This document shows positions 47,411 through 59,960 of a stretch of 63,358 nt of DNA, one piece after another (the first letter of the stretch is position 1; the number at the start of each line of letters is the position of its first letter). The position numbers and the translations under genes are program-made. Source of the DNA: Gammaproteobacteria bacterium (GTDB lineage Bacteria > Pseudomonadota > Gammaproteobacteria > Pseudomonadales > Pseudohongiellaceae); contig RFVC01000010.1 in NCBI GenBank assembly GCA_009922595.1, positions 1-63,358 on the forward strand, written 5' to 3'. The notes below the pieces were generated by a model that ran no database searches, was not told the DNA's origin, and worked only from the letters and a program-made list of their open reading frames with translations.

Positions 47411-48118
47411 CTATGTCAACCTGATCCAGCGCTGGTTGAGCAGTAGCTCGATAGGTCTAAACTGGAGCTTGTAGTTCATTTTTTCGCAGTCGCGAATCCA
47501 GTAGCCCAGGTAGACAAAGGGGAGACGACGGCGGCGGGTTTCCTCGATCTGCCAGAGAATGGCATAGTTGCCCAGCGAACGTTTCTGTTCGTTGACGTCG
47601 TAAAAAGTATAAACAGCTGAAAGACCGTTGCTGAGAATATCGGAAATCATCACGGCGACCAGTTTTTCACCGTTTCTGACTCGGTAAAAAACGGTGGACT
47701 CATGCTGCTGTATAAGGAAACTCTCAAATTGCTCCCGGGTCGCCGGAAACATATCGCCATCCTTGTGGCGCCTATTGATGTAGCCTTCATAGAGTTGGTA
47801 GTACTCCTCGCTATCAATCGAATCAACCACTTCTACTTCCAGGTCATCGTTGCGCTTTAGGATGCGGCGGTAGCGCTTGTTTGGTGTAAAGCGGTCTACG
47901 ACAATGCGGCAAGCAACACAATGCTGGCAGTTCGAGCAGTGAGGCCGGTACATATGGGCGCCGCTGCGGCGAAAGCCAATCTCGGAAAGGTGTGTATGAA
48001 ATTCCGTGGAAACGGGGTGCTCAGGATCGATAAATAGCGTGCGCGCTTCTTCTCCTGGCAGGTAGCTGCAGGGGTGTGTCTGGGTTGTAAAAAGTTTGAC
48101 GTCTTTCAGTGAAGTCAT
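47411..48118 (-). CDS. bpt: Aspartate/glutamate leucyltransferase Bpt
   Basis: A 235-residue aminoacyl-tRNA-protein transferase that adds Leu to N-terminal Asp or Glu, making them ClpS/ClpA substrates. The cysteine cluster [12 protein letters not shown] and the later [19 protein letters not shown] and [15 protein letters not shown] blocks identify the Bpt/Ate family. It lies 68 bp downstream of aat on the same strand. Confidence 0.94.
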   Translation of the reverse strand: MTSLKDVKLFTTQTHPCSYLPGEEARTLFIDPEHPVSTEFHTHLSEIGFRRSGAHMYRPHCSNCQHCVACRIVVDRFTPNKRYRRILKRNDDLEVEVVDSIDSEEYYQLYEGYINRRHKDGDMFPATREQFESFLIQQHESTVFYRVRNGEKLVAVMISDILSNGLSAVYTFYDVNEQKRSLGNYAILWQIEETRRRRLPFVYLGYWIRDCEKMNYKLQFRPIELLLNQRWIRLT

Positions 48119-48186
48119 GAGTTCTAAAAAATCTAGGCCAAGGGTTTCATGAAGTTCTCACGTTGAGTTAATGGAGACTTTTTCAG

Positions 48187-48879
48187 TTATTGTATAGGCC
48201 AGTGCTTTTGGTTGCGACCATAATCAGGACTTTTTGGGAGCTGGTTCATAAAGGCGCTGCGAGAAATTTCCCGGGCGCCGAAGCTGGCGAGAAACGGGCT
48301 GGCAACCTGGCAGTCGATCATCTCGTAAGCCAGACCGGCCAGTTTTCTGACCAGAGTCACAAAGGCAACCTTCGACGCGTTATCCCGGTGACTGAACATG
48401 GATTCCCCGAAGAAGACATTACCGATAGCAAGCCCGTACAGGCCGCCGACTAAAAGCCCGTCCTCCCAGACCTCAACGGTATGCGCAGCACCGAGCTCGT
48501 GCAGGCGACAGTAAGCCTGCACCATCTCGCCGGTAATCCAGGTGCCGCTGGAATTAGGCCGATCACCGGCACAGGCAATCACTACTTCCCTGAACGCGGT
48601 ATCAGAAGTTATGTGAAAGGGGTGTTTTTTCATTATGCGGGCAAGACTGCGGCTGACATGCAGTTCATTTGGGTAGAGCACCATGCGGGGGTTGGGGGTC
48701 CACCACAGAATTGGCTGGCCTTCTTCGAACCATGGAAAGATGCCCTTTGTGTAGGCTTCCAGCAGGCACTCCGGTTCCAGGCTGCCGCCGGCGGCAAGCA
48801 GGCCATTGGGTTCATGCAGCGCCGTATCCGGCGAGGGGAATTGGAAATTATCGGCATTCAGCCAGGGCAGGGAAGACAT
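48187..48879 (-). CDS. aat: Leucyl/phenylalanyl-tRNA-protein transferase
   Basis: A 230-residue enzyme that adds Leu or Phe to N-terminal Lys or Arg. The N-terminal FPSPDTALHEPNGLLAAGG, YTKGIFPWFEEGQPILWW, SGTWITGEMVQAYCRLHELG, VEVWEDGLLVGGLYGLAIG and FFGESMFS blocks are all present. It follows trxB by 16 bp, so trxB, aat and bpt probably form one operon. Confidence 0.97.
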   Translation of the reverse strand: MSSLPWLNADNFQFPSPDTALHEPNGLLAAGGSLEPECLLEAYTKGIFPWFEEGQPILWWTPNPRMVLYPNELHVSRSLARIMKKHPFHITSDTAFREVVIACAGDRPNSSGTWITGEMVQAYCRLHELGAAHTVEVWEDGLLVGGLYGLAIGNVFFGESMFSHRDNASKVAFVTLVRKLAGLAYEMIDCQVASPFLASFGAREISRSAFMNQLPKSPDYGRNQKHWPIQ

Positions 48880-48895
48880 ATCAGGTCAAAGTAGT

Positions 48896-50187
<1,292 letters not shown>

Positions 50188-52527
50188 TTGAGCAAGAAAG
50201 CCGCCAAGACAACAGCCTCTGAAGAGCATGCAATCACATTGAAAACGTTGTTCCTCAAGGAGGGGCTGATGCTCCTGTTTCTGGCCCTGGGACTCTACCT
50301 CTTCCTGGCCATCAGCACCTATTCGCCGCTGGACCCGGGCTGGTCACGTACAGGGGATCCCAACAACATTGCCAATGCGGTCGGGCGCAGCGGTGCGTGG
50401 ATCTCTGATGTTCTGCTGTTGCTATTCGGTTACCTTGCCTACCTGTTTCCGATTCTCCTGGCTTATCGCGCTATGGCCATCTTTCGCCAACGCCGAGACG
50501 AGTGGCAGTGGACATGGGAGCTTTTTGTCCTGCGCGGCACGGGTGTAATCCTGACGCTCATCGGCGCGGCAACACTGGCCAGCATTCATTTCAGTTCCGA
50601 GCTTTCCAATGGTGCTGGAGGGCTGCTTGGCAACGCTATCTCTGATATCGCGATACCATCATTTGACCTGGCGGGAACCACCCTTATCTTACTGACGATG
50701 TTGTTCATAGGCATTACCCTTGCCACAGGACTTTCCTGGCTTGCCGTGGTGGATGGAGCTGGCCGCTACTGTCTGCTTGGCTACGAATGTATAAGGGAGC
50801 GCCTGCAAAAGTGGCAGGAAACGCGACGTGAAAAGGCAGAGACCGAACGCATTGTTCGTCAGCGCAAGGAATCGCTCGACCATTTTGTTGAGAAAGAAAA
50901 GAGACGCAAGAAACAGGTTGAAATTAAGCCGGTGCGCAAGGCACCCAAAGAGCCAAGCAAGCGGGTGCAGAGGGAGAAGCAGGGCAAGCTTTTCGAGACT
51001 GCTTCTGTAGGCGAACTGCCGCCGATCTCTTTGCTCGACGAGTGGGAAGAGAACCCCCAGGTAGGTTATTCCAAGGATGCCCTGGAGGCCATGTCCAAAC
51101 TGTTGGAAATCAAGCTGCGTGACTTTGGCATCGAGATTGAAGTGGAAGCCATCAACCCCGGTCCGGTCATTACCCGTTTTGAAGTACAGCCCGCGCCTGG
51201 AGTAAAAGTCAGCCGCATCACCAACCTGGTCAAGGATCTCGCGCGCTCGTTGGCGGTACCGAGCGTGCGCGTGGTGGAAGTGATTTCCGGTAAAACCGTG
51301 ATTGGCATCGAGATACCGAATGAGTCAAAGGAAATCATCCAGCTGGGACAGGTACTGTCGTCTAACGAGTTTGATAATGCCAAGTCGCCCATCAGCGTAG
51401 CGCTCGGCCATGACATTGGTGGCAATCCCGTCGTGGTCGATCTGGCCAAGATGCCGCACCTGCTGGTTGCCGGTACTACCGGTTCCGGTAAGTCGGTAGG
51501 CATCAATGCCATGATTCTCAGTATTCTCTTTAAGTCGTCACCAAAAGATGTGCGCCTGATCATGATTGATCCAAAGATGCTGGAACTGTCGGTTTACGAT
51601 GGTATTCCCCATCTACTAACGCCTGTCATTACCGATATGAAAGACGCGGCCAATGGTCTGCGCTGGTCAGTGGCCGAAATGGAAAGGCGCTACAAACTGA
51701 TGTCTGCCCTGGGTGTACGTAATCTGGCCGGCTTCAACAAGAAGGTGGCCGATGCCGCCAAGGCTGGTAGCCCCATACTGGATCCGTTATGGAAACCCGA
51801 TCCCCTGAGCGAAGTGCCCGAGGAAGACCAGGTGCCTGAAGATCTTGAGGAACTGCCGCAGATTCTTGTGATTGTTGACGAGCTTGCCGACATGATGATG
51901 GTCGTAGGCAAGAAAGTGGAGGAGCTTATCGCTCGTATTGCCCAGAAAGCCCGGGCGGCCGGTATACACCTGATCCTGGCAACACAGCGTCCGTCGGTGG
52001 ATGTGCTGACCGGTCTGATCAAGGCCAATATTCCAACTCGCCTGTCCTTCATGGTGCAGAGCAAGGTAGATTCACGCACCATCCTCGGTGAGGGCGGGGC
52101 AGAGCAGCTGTTGGGTCACGGTGACATGCTCTTCCTGCCGCCGGGTGAAGGCATGCCGCATCGCGTCCACGGGGCATTTGTTTCAGATGATGAAGTGCAC
52201 CGTGTTGTTGCCGCCTGGAAGGAAAGAGCTAAGCCGAATTACATCCAGAGCATCACCTCGGATTCATCCGGTGATGGAGTGCCCGGTCTTGCGCCTTCTG
52301 AGGGCAGTGATGACGGGGCGGAGGAAAGTGATGCCCTGTACGACGAGGCCGTACGCTTTGTTACGGAATCGCGCAAGGCTTCCATCTCCGCGGTACAGCG
52401 CAAGCTCAGAATAGGGTACAACCGTGCCGCTCGCATGATCGAGGCCATGGAGATGGCGGGCGTGGTTTCCGAGATGGGCGCCAACGGCAACCGCGAGGTC
52501 ATTGCTCCTCCGCCAGTCCTCGACTGA
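50188..52527 (+). CDS. ftsK: DNA translocase FtsK
   Basis: A 779-residue septal DNA pump that clears chromosome dimers and activates XerCD. Four transmembrane segments lie in residues about 25-185, then a basic linker (to about 275), then the motor with Walker A GTTGSGKS (429-436) and Walker [29 protein letters not shown] and the C-terminal gamma winged-helix domain ([20 protein letters not shown]). The linker is short compared with E. coli FtsK (1329 residues) and normal for Pseudomonas-type proteins. The start is a TTG; an in-frame stop lies just upstream, so no earlier start exists. Confidence 0.96.
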   Translation: MSKKAAKTTASEEHAITLKTLFLKEGLMLLFLALGLYLFLAISTYSPLDPGWSRTGDPNNIANAVGRSGAWISDVLLLLFGYLAYLFPILLAYRAMAIFRQRRDEWQWTWELFVLRGTGVILTLIGAATLASIHFSSELSNGAGGLLGNAISDIAIPSFDLAGTTLILLTMLFIGITLATGLSWLAVVDGAGRYCLLGYECIRERLQKWQETRREKAETERIVRQRKESLDHFVEKEKRRKKQVEIKPVRKAPKEPSKRVQREKQGKLFETASVGELPPISLLDEWEENPQVGYSKDALEAMSKLLEIKLRDFGIEIEVEAINPGPVITRFEVQPAPGVKVSRITNLVKDLARSLAVPSVRVVEVISGKTVIGIEIPNESKEIIQLGQVLSSNEFDNAKSPISVALGHDIGGNPVVVDLAKMPHLLVAGTTGSGKSVGINAMILSILFKSSPKDVRLIMIDPKMLELSVYDGIPHLLTPVITDMKDAANGLRWSVAEMERRYKLMSALGVRNLAGFNKKVADAAKAGSPILDPLWKPDPLSEVPEEDQVPEDLEELPQILVIVDELADMMMVVGKKVEELIARIAQKARAAGIHLILATQRPSVDVLTGLIKANIPTRLSFMVQSKVDSRTILGEGGAEQLLGHGDMLFLPPGEGMPHRVHGAFVSDDEVHRVVAAWKERAKPNYIQSITSDSSGDGVPGLAPSEGSDDGAEESDALYDEAVRFVTESRKASISAVQRKLRIGYNRAARMIEAMEMAGVVSEMGANGNREVIAPPPVLD

Positions 52528-52611
52528 CGGACCTTTTTTCAAGTCTGAATCAGGACTTAATTCCATTGCCACGGTGGGGCGTGTATAACGTTTCTCCGGT
52601 AGAATCCCCCT

Positions 52612-53274
52612 ATGAAATATACAATACTGTTTCTTGCGTGCTTATTACTGCCGGGTATTTCAATTCATGCTCAGGATGCGGAGCTTGATGTACTGAGCAG
52701 AGAGGCGGCTGAAAGTCTGTCTTCGCTGCTTCGCGACATGGAAACGCTCACCGCAGAAGTGAACGTGCTGACGCTTGAGCAGGATGGACGTGAAATTCAG
52801 GAAACCACTTCCAGGCTTATCATGCAGAAGCCGGATCATTTTTCCTGGGAAACCCTGTCGCCGTATCCGGAATTATTAGTGACCAATGGCAGCCACATCT
52901 GGCGCTTTGAATACGACCTTGAGCAGGTCACCATTGAATCCTTCAGTGACGATATCAATCGCACACCCGTGCTGCTGTTAAATGGTAATGCCGACGATAT
53001 TACCGAGACTTACTACGTGTCTCAGGCGGCGATGGAATTGGATGGCAGGCAGCGATTCATTCTGTCGCCTCGCGTTTACGACAGCCTGTATACAAGGATG
53101 AGCCTGACCTTTAACAACGACCGCATTGAAGAAATGCAGTTTGAAAGCAGTCTTGGTCAAAAAACCAGCCTTACTTTTGCCAACCTTGAAATCAATGCAG
53201 CGATAGACCCCTTGTTGTTCATGATTGAACTGCCAGAGGATATGGAGGTCATCGACAACACCGGTGAACCCTAA
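52612..53274 (+). CDS. lolA: Outer-membrane lipoprotein carrier protein LolA
   Basis: A 220-residue periplasmic chaperone that carries lipoproteins from LolCDE to LolB. The signal peptide MKYTILFLACLLLPGISIHA is followed by family segments RLIMQKPDHFSWETLSPYPE, GSHIWRFEYDLEQVTIESF and LTFNNDRIEEMQFESSLGQK. It lies between ftsK and rarA in the conserved order; rarA starts 6 bp after its stop. Confidence 0.94.
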   Translation: MKYTILFLACLLLPGISIHAQDAELDVLSREAAESLSSLLRDMETLTAEVNVLTLEQDGREIQETTSRLIMQKPDHFSWETLSPYPELLVTNGSHIWRFEYDLEQVTIESFSDDINRTPVLLLNGNADDITETYYVSQAAMELDGRQRFILSPRVYDSLYTRMSLTFNNDRIEEMQFESSLGQKTSLTFANLEINAAIDPLLFMIELPEDMEVIDNTGEP

Positions 53275-53280
53275 GCCATC

Positions 53281-54627
53281 GTGACGCTCTCACTGTTTCA
53301 GCAAAACCAGGAAGGCTACCAACCGCTCGCCGCCCTCATTCGTCCAGCGTCACTGGATGAGTTTGCCGGTCAGGAACATATCATTGCCCCAGGAAAGCCG
53401 CTCTATGAAGCGGTTACCTCCGGTATTCCGCACTCCATGATCCTGTGGGGGCCTCCCGGCACCGGAAAAACGACCCTGGCTAAAATTATTGCCAACGCGT
53501 GTGATGCTCACCTGGAAACACTGAGCGCTGTACTCAGCGGGGTAAAAGAAATCCGCGAGGCTATTTCCCAAGCCAGAGAAGAGCGGGACATCCGCGGCCG
53601 TCAGACCATTCTCTTTGTTGATGAGGTGCACCGCTTTAACAAGAGTCAGCAGGATGCGTTTTTACCGCACATCGAGGATGGTACAGTGATATTCATTGGC
53701 GCTACCACGGAAAACCCTTCATTTGAACTCAACAATGCACTGCTTTCGCGGGCGCGCGTGTACGTTTTGAAAAGCCTAGATGAAAAGGCCCTAGCTAAAA
53801 TTTTGGAACAGGCACTCAATGACAAAGTGCGCGGGCTTGGCAACACAAGCCTCCTGTTAACGGAAAAGCAGAAAACCCTGCTGGTGAATGCCGCTAATGG
53901 CGATGCCCGCCGCCTGCTAAACCTGCTTGAAGTAGCACTGGATTTGTTCCAGGAGGACAATGCAGGGCAGAAGACGCTTTCAGACGAAGCACTGGCCCAG
54001 GTATTGCAGGGCAATGCGAAACGATTCGACAAGGGCGGTGATTCTTTTTACGAGCAGATTTCTGTGTTGCATAAAGCGGTCAGGGGATCGTCACCAGATG
54101 CAGCACTGTACTGGTTATGCCGTATGCTGGACGGCGGCTGTGATCCGCTTTATATTGCCCGGCGGGTGGTGCGTATGGCCAGCGAGGATATCGGCAATGC
54201 TGACTCCCGCGGCCTGCAGCTGGCCCTGAATGCCTGGGACGTCCAACAGCGTCTTGGCAGCCCGGAAGGTGAACTGGCCATTGCCCAGGCGCTAGTTTTT
54301 CTTGCCTGTGCACCCAAGAGTAATGCCGTCTATTTGGCCTTTAATCAGGCCATGGAGACGGTCAAATCAACGCCTGATTACGATGTTCCCCTGCATCTCA
54401 GGAATGCACCCACGGAGTTAATGAAAGCATTGGAGTACGGTACAGAGTATCGCTATGTTCACGACGAGCCTGGCGCCTACGCCGCGGGGGAAAATTATTT
54501 TCCTGAAGAGCTCAAGGACATGCAGTTTTATCAGCCCACTGAGCGTGGCATGGAACAAAAAATAAAAGAGAAGCTTGAATACCTGCGCAGCCTGGATGAA
54601 AAGAGTGCTGACAAGCGTTATTCCTGA
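53281..54627 (+). CDS. rarA: Replication-associated recombination protein RarA (MgsA)
   Basis: A 448-residue AAA+ ATPase of the WHIP/MgsA family, related to clamp-loader ATPases and acting at stalled forks. ASLDEFAGQEHIIAPGKPL starts the domain; Walker A is GPPGTGKTTLAK, Walker B ILFVDEVHRFNKSQQDAFLP, sensor GATTENPSFELN. The C-terminal tetramerisation domain includes ARRVVRMASEDIGNADSRGL. The start is a GTG shortly after lolA. Confidence 0.96.
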   Translation: MTLSLFQQNQEGYQPLAALIRPASLDEFAGQEHIIAPGKPLYEAVTSGIPHSMILWGPPGTGKTTLAKIIANACDAHLETLSAVLSGVKEIREAISQAREERDIRGRQTILFVDEVHRFNKSQQDAFLPHIEDGTVIFIGATTENPSFELNNALLSRARVYVLKSLDEKALAKILEQALNDKVRGLGNTSLLLTEKQKTLLVNAANGDARRLLNLLEVALDLFQEDNAGQKTLSDEALAQVLQGNAKRFDKGGDSFYEQISVLHKAVRGSSPDAALYWLCRMLDGGCDPLYIARRVVRMASEDIGNADSRGLQLALNAWDVQQRLGSPEGELAIAQALVFLACAPKSNAVYLAFNQAMETVKSTPDYDVPLHLRNAPTELMKALEYGTEYRYVHDEPGAYAAGENYFPEELKDMQFYQPTERGMEQKIKEKLEYLRSLDEKSADKRYS

Positions 54628-54637
54628 GGAATCGTAA

Positions 54638-55012
54638 ATGACGTATCTTGCCGTTGCCTTCGGCGGTGCCCTTGGCGCCATGACCCGCTTCTTCGTGTAC
54701 AACGTTTTTCAGCGCACTGGATCAAGCGCCTTCCCTTGGGCCACGCTCACGGTGAATGTGCTGGGCTCATTCCTGATTGGCATTGCCTTTATCTTGATTA
54801 CAGAAAGAATGGCGCTGGGTCCATACTGGAGCGGCGTTGTGACAATAGGCTTTCTTGGCGCCTTTACTACTTTCTCGACCTTTTCCATGGATATCATTGG
54901 TCTCCTGGAGCAGGGCAGTCTCTGCCAGGCATTTCTCTACGTGCTGTCCAGCGTTCTCGTCTGTATAATTGCCGCCTGGTTTGGCCTGTCGCTGGCGAAG
55001 CTTCTCTTTTAA
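54638..55012 (+). CDS. crcB: Fluoride channel CrcB (Fluc)
   Basis: A 124-residue dimeric fluoride exporter with four transmembrane segments. Conserved elements are GGALGAMTRFFVYN, WATLTVNVLGSFLIGIAF with the pore Asn, and the Na+-site segment GFLGAFTTFSTFSMD. It is in the rarA-crcB-serS run 10 bp after rarA. No fluoride riboswitch precedes it. Confidence 0.95.
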   Translation: MTYLAVAFGGALGAMTRFFVYNVFQRTGSSAFPWATLTVNVLGSFLIGIAFILITERMALGPYWSGVVTIGFLGAFTTFSTFSMDIIGLLEQGSLCQAFLYVLSSVLVCIIAAWFGLSLAKLLF

Positions 55013-55019
55013 AGACTAA

Positions 55020-56321
<1,302 letters not shown>

Positions 56322-56339
56322 TTTGAATTAACTGACGCC

Positions 56340-57743
56340 ATGGACTACCTGCCTATATTTCTGAGAATTGCCGGGCAGCAGGTTCTGGTTGTCGGCGGCG
56401 GGGAAGTGGCCCATCGCAAGGTCACTATGTTGCTGCGTGCTGGAGCGACTATCCGGCTCGTGGCCAAGGAAGTTGACCCAGGCCTGAAAAAACTTCTGTC
56501 CGGCAAAGGCGATGAAAACAAAGACCAAAAAGGTCGGCATGAAATCCTGCGCCGTGCTTTTGAAACCTCCGATATGTTTGGCGTCAATCTCGTCATCGCT
56601 GCCACCAACGATGAAGACGTTAACCGGCTTGTGTTCAATGAGGCACGCAGTCGCCATCTGCCTGTGAATGTGGTGGACAATCCCGAGCTCTGCGATTTTA
56701 TTTTTCCCTCCATCGTTGATCGCTCGCCTATAGTGGTCGCCGTTTCCTCTAGTGGAAAATCGCCAATGCTGGCAAGACTGCTGCGTGCCCGTCTCGAAAC
56801 CTTTATTCCCTCCGGTTATGGAAAGCTGGCCGATCTCTTTGGCGAATACCGTGTTATCGTGCAGACTAAAATCAAGGACATTGGTTTGCGGCTGCGTTTC
56901 TGGGAGAAAATTCTCAGCAGTCCTGTCACTGAACAGGCTCTGGCTGGCAAACATGAAATTGCGCGGCAGCTGCTTGATAAATCGCTTGAAAATGTTGACG
57001 CGCTCACGACCCAGGGGGAGGTGTACCTGGTTGGCGCAGGACCGGGTGATCCTGACCTCCTTACCTTCAGAGCGCTGCGCCTCATGCAGCAGGCTGATGT
57101 CGTGCTTTATGACCGCCTGGTGTCACAGGAAATCCTACACTTGTGCCGCCAGGATGCGGAAAAGATTCATGTTGGCAAAGAGCGGCGTATGCATACCATG
57201 CCGCAGGAAGAAATCAGCAGGCTGCTGGTGAACCTGGCCCAGGACGGTAAACGAGTGCTGCGTTTAAAAGGCGGCGACCCCTTTATTTTTGGCCGTGGGG
57301 GAGAGGAGATTGAAGAGTTGGCCGAGGCGCGCATTCCTTTCCAGGTAGTGCCGGGAATTACTGCGGCCAATGGCTGCGCCTGCTATGCCGGAATTCCGTT
57401 AACCCATCGTGACTACTCACAGTCGGTACGCTTTGTGACCGGTCATCTCAAAAACGACACCTGTGAGCTAGACTGGGAAAGCCTGGTAAGCGGTGAGCAG
57501 ACTCTGGTGTTTTACATGGGACTGATCGGGTTGCCCATTATCTGCCAGGAGCTTGTCAGGCACGGTCTGACGGAACGCACGCCCATTGCGCTCGTGCAGC
57601 AGGGCACCACACCTAACCAGAAAGTGTATACCGGTACGCTTGCCACCATGCCGGACATAATCAAGGACAGCGAGGTAAAGGCGCCCACGCTGGTCATTGT
57701 CGGGGAGGTGGTCAGCCTCCATGATAAACTGAACTGGAAATAA
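56340..57743 (+). CDS. cysG: Siroheme synthase CysG
   Basis: A 467-residue trifunctional enzyme making sirohaem from uroporphyrinogen III. The N-terminal dehydrogenase/ferrochelatase part has [14 protein letters not shown] and the [20 protein letters not shown] region with the regulatory/active serine. The methyltransferase part starts near residue 225: [36 protein letters not shown] and [20 protein letters not shown]. It closes the conserved block. Confidence 0.96.
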   Translation: MDYLPIFLRIAGQQVLVVGGGEVAHRKVTMLLRAGATIRLVAKEVDPGLKKLLSGKGDENKDQKGRHEILRRAFETSDMFGVNLVIAATNDEDVNRLVFNEARSRHLPVNVVDNPELCDFIFPSIVDRSPIVVAVSSSGKSPMLARLLRARLETFIPSGYGKLADLFGEYRVIVQTKIKDIGLRLRFWEKILSSPVTEQALAGKHEIARQLLDKSLENVDALTTQGEVYLVGAGPGDPDLLTFRALRLMQQADVVLYDRLVSQEILHLCRQDAEKIHVGKERRMHTMPQEEISRLLVNLAQDGKRVLRLKGGDPFIFGRGGEEIEELAEARIPFQVVPGITAANGCACYAGIPLTHRDYSQSVRFVTGHLKNDTCELDWESLVSGEQTLVFYMGLIGLPIICQELVRHGLTERTPIALVQQGTTPNQKVYTGTLATMPDIIKDSEVKAPTLVIVGEVVSLHDKLNWK

Positions 57744-57764
57744 CGCTTCGGTGGGAGGTGTGCC

Positions 57765-57955
57765 ATGCCAGACAGCATGAATATTTCCGGAGCTGGTCAG
57801 ATTGCTATTGCCATTTCCGACCTTGCGGAATCAGTATATTTCTACGAGAAAATACTCAAGCTGGAAAAGCTTTTTGATGTTCCTCCCAACCTGCCTTCTT
57901 TAACTGTGGCGGCGTGCGCCTGATGAAAGAGAAGCCTTTGACAAATCAAGGGTAA
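57765..57955 (+). pseudogene. Frameshifted, truncated VOC-family gene
   Basis: After a good GGGAGG ribosome site the frame reads MPDSMNISGAGQIAIAISDL and YFYEKILKLEKLFDVPPNLP, the start of a glyoxalase-like VOC protein. It then hits an early stop at 57921-57923. One base earlier in frame the expected continuation FFNCGGVRLMKEKP is found, so a single-base deletion near 57891-57898 broke the gene. Even the restored frame stops at 57953-57955, about half of the usual length, so a 3' truncation is also present. Confidence 0.8.
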
Positions 57956-58026
57956 AAGATTAATCGTACAAGGTCGGTACTTTGATCCTGTGCCTTGTGC
58001 CTGAAACGATTTACACGACGAATTTT

Positions 58027-58509
58027 ATGACTGCACCTTTTATTAGAGAAGCAACACTGCAAGATACAGCCCTTATCCTGGATTTCATTAATGCTCTGGC
58101 CGTTTATGAAAAACTGGCGCACGAGGTCGAAACCAATGAGCAGATGATTGCAGAGACGCTGTTCTGGGGCAATCCCAAGGCGCACTGCCTGATATGTGAA
58201 ATCGATGGTCAGCCGGTAGGCTTTGCGCTTTATTTCTTTAACTATTCTACCTGGAAAGGCAGGTACGGCATTTACCTGGAAGATCTTTTTGTGTCACCCG
58301 AGCATCGTGGCAAGGGAGCTGGTAAAGCGCTGCTGGTCCATATTGCTGGTATCGCGGTAGCCAATAAGTGCGGACGTTTCGAATGGAGCGTGCTGGACTG
58401 GAATACGCCCTCCATCGAGTTCTATAAATCGCTGGGCGCCAGACCCATGCACGGATGGGATATTTACCGCGTCGATGGTGAGGCGCTGGAAGATCTTGCC
58501 AATAAATAA
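58027..58509 (+). CDS. GNAT-family N-acetyltransferase (diamine/thialysine acetyltransferase-like)
   Basis: A 160-residue acetyltransferase. The acetyl-CoA loop is in LFVSPEHRGKGAGKALLVH (motif A), preceded by YGIYLED; WSVLDWNTPSIEFYKSLGA is motif B. This IYLEDLFV form resembles SSAT/SAT2-like enzymes acetylating diamines or thialysine. ATG 58027 has no clear ribosome site, but the fold starts there (FIREATLQDTALILDFI). The hydrolase gene follows after 16 bp. Confidence 0.85.
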   Translation: MTAPFIREATLQDTALILDFINALAVYEKLAHEVETNEQMIAETLFWGNPKAHCLICEIDGQPVGFALYFFNYSTWKGRYGIYLEDLFVSPEHRGKGAGKALLVHIAGIAVANKCGRFEWSVLDWNTPSIEFYKSLGARPMHGWDIYRVDGEALEDLANK

Positions 58510-58525
58510 ACACACAGTTAATCGC

Positions 58526-59404
58526 ATGAACTTTTCTGAATACACAAAAAAACTCAAAGCTCTTGGCCGGGAAATTAGCCTGGACGCCTTGAAGGGAACG
58601 CGCGATCTCGTGGAACCGATGCTGCCTTCCGATTTCATGGATGGTGTCAGTGTGATGCGTGATGTTGGTTATGGGGATCATGAGCGCCAACGGCTGGATG
58701 TCTATACTGCAGAGGAAAAGGGTGGGCCTAGGCCTGTCCTGCTGTTTATTCATGGCGGCGGCTTTATCGGCGGCGACAAGCATGCTGAGGGTTCTCCGTT
58801 CTTTTCCAATATAGGAGCGTGGGCGGTAAAGAATGGCTTTGCCGGTGTCTGTATGACTTATCGGATAGCGCCTGGGCACCAGTGGCCCTCGGGAATAGAA
58901 GATATCCGCCGCGTGGTTGGGTGGGTGCAATCACACGGCGCTGAGCATGGCCTGGATCCGTCTAACCTTTTCTTGATGGGACAGTCGGCCGGCGGTGCGC
59001 ACGCGGCACACTACCTGTCACATGCCGAGGTCTATGGGAATGCTCCCCATGGACTGAAAGGCGCGATACTTTTATCGGCCATGTATGACTTTGTGACCAT
59101 GCCGAGCAGCGAAAAAGAACGGGCTTACCTAGGCGATGATGAATCCCTTTACTACGAGCGCTCGTCGCTCGAAGGGCTGCTGGTTACCGACATTCCGCTG
59201 CTGGTGACTATGGCCGAGTACGACCCGCCGGCGTTCCAGGCCCAGACCCTGCAGTTTCTAAATGCCTGGCAGGGCAAATACGGCGACCTGCCGCGGTACG
59301 TGCACCTGCTGGGGCAGAATCATCTGTCGGTGGCGCTATTTCTTGGGCTTGAAGGGGATTTACTGGGGCCGCAATTGAAACTATTCATCCAGGAACATAG
59401 TTGA
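58526..59404 (+). CDS. Alpha/beta hydrolase, hormone-sensitive-lipase-like
   Basis: A 292-residue esterase-like protein. The oxyanion motif HGGGF (H76-F80) and the nucleophile elbow GQSAGG (S154) mark the HSL (bacterial family IV) group; the triad is likely completed by D233 (AEYDPPAF) and H266 (GQNHLS). No signal peptide, so probably cytoplasmic. It would cleave short-chain esters or carbamates; substrate unknown. Co-directional with the acetyltransferase upstream. Confidence 0.87.
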   Translation: MNFSEYTKKLKALGREISLDALKGTRDLVEPMLPSDFMDGVSVMRDVGYGDHERQRLDVYTAEEKGGPRPVLLFIHGGGFIGGDKHAEGSPFFSNIGAWAVKNGFAGVCMTYRIAPGHQWPSGIEDIRRVVGWVQSHGAEHGLDPSNLFLMGQSAGGAHAAHYLSHAEVYGNAPHGLKGAILLSAMYDFVTMPSSEKERAYLGDDESLYYERSSLEGLLVTDIPLLVTMAEYDPPAFQAQTLQFLNAWQGKYGDLPRYVHLLGQNHLSVALFLGLEGDLLGPQLKLFIQEHS

Positions 59405-59457
59405 AAGTGAAAAAAGTGTTCTTACTACTTTTACCTTTTTATTTTTAGCTGAGGCTC

Positions 59458-59871
59458 ATGATCTACATCTCTCCCGGCATTCAGCTTAACGACCACGAGG
59501 TCGAATTCCAGGCCACCCATGCCAACGGCCCGGGTGGACAGCACGTCAATAAAACCAGCACGGCAATCCAGCTTAGGTTTGAGATCAACGGCTCCTCGCT
59601 GCCACGCGAGGTTAAGCAGCGGCTTTTAAAACAGCACGACCAACGTATCAGCAAGGACGGGATCATCGTTATCAAGGCTCAGGAAAAACGCAGCCAGCAC
59701 CGGAACAAGGAAGAGGCCGTACATCGCCTGAAGGCCATGATCCGCGAAGCCCTCAAAGTCCCGCGCAAGCGGATACCCACCAGGCCAGGCAAAGCCTCCA
59801 TTCAGAAGCGCCTGGATCGTAAAACCAAACATAGCAAGCTGAAGAAACTAAGAAAAACCTTTTATTCCTGA
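59458..59871 (+). CDS. arfB: Alternative ribosome-rescue factor ArfB (YaeJ)
   Basis: A 137-residue peptidyl-tRNA hydrolase that frees ribosomes stalled on non-stop messages. The catalytic GGQ is in ANGPGGQHVNKTSTAIQLRF, and the basic C-terminal tail (RLDRKTKHSKLKKLRKTFYS), which enters the empty mRNA channel, is complete. Confidence 0.95.
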   Translation: MIYISPGIQLNDHEVEFQATHANGPGGQHVNKTSTAIQLRFEINGSSLPREVKQRLLKQHDQRISKDGIIVIKAQEKRSQHRNKEEAVHRLKAMIREALKVPRKRIPTRPGKASIQKRLDRKTKHSKLKKLRKTFYS

Positions 59872-59960
59872 ACTTTTCGTTTGTATGCTGAATCCTGCAT
59901 CTACATGCGTTTGGGCGTATAATCCGCTCACGTTAACGCCAGAGAATTGTAGTAGTTTTC

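Noticed and set aside
54600-54640. Possible fluoride riboswitch before crcB
   Set aside because: Only 10 bp separate rarA and crcB and the aptamer consensus is absent.
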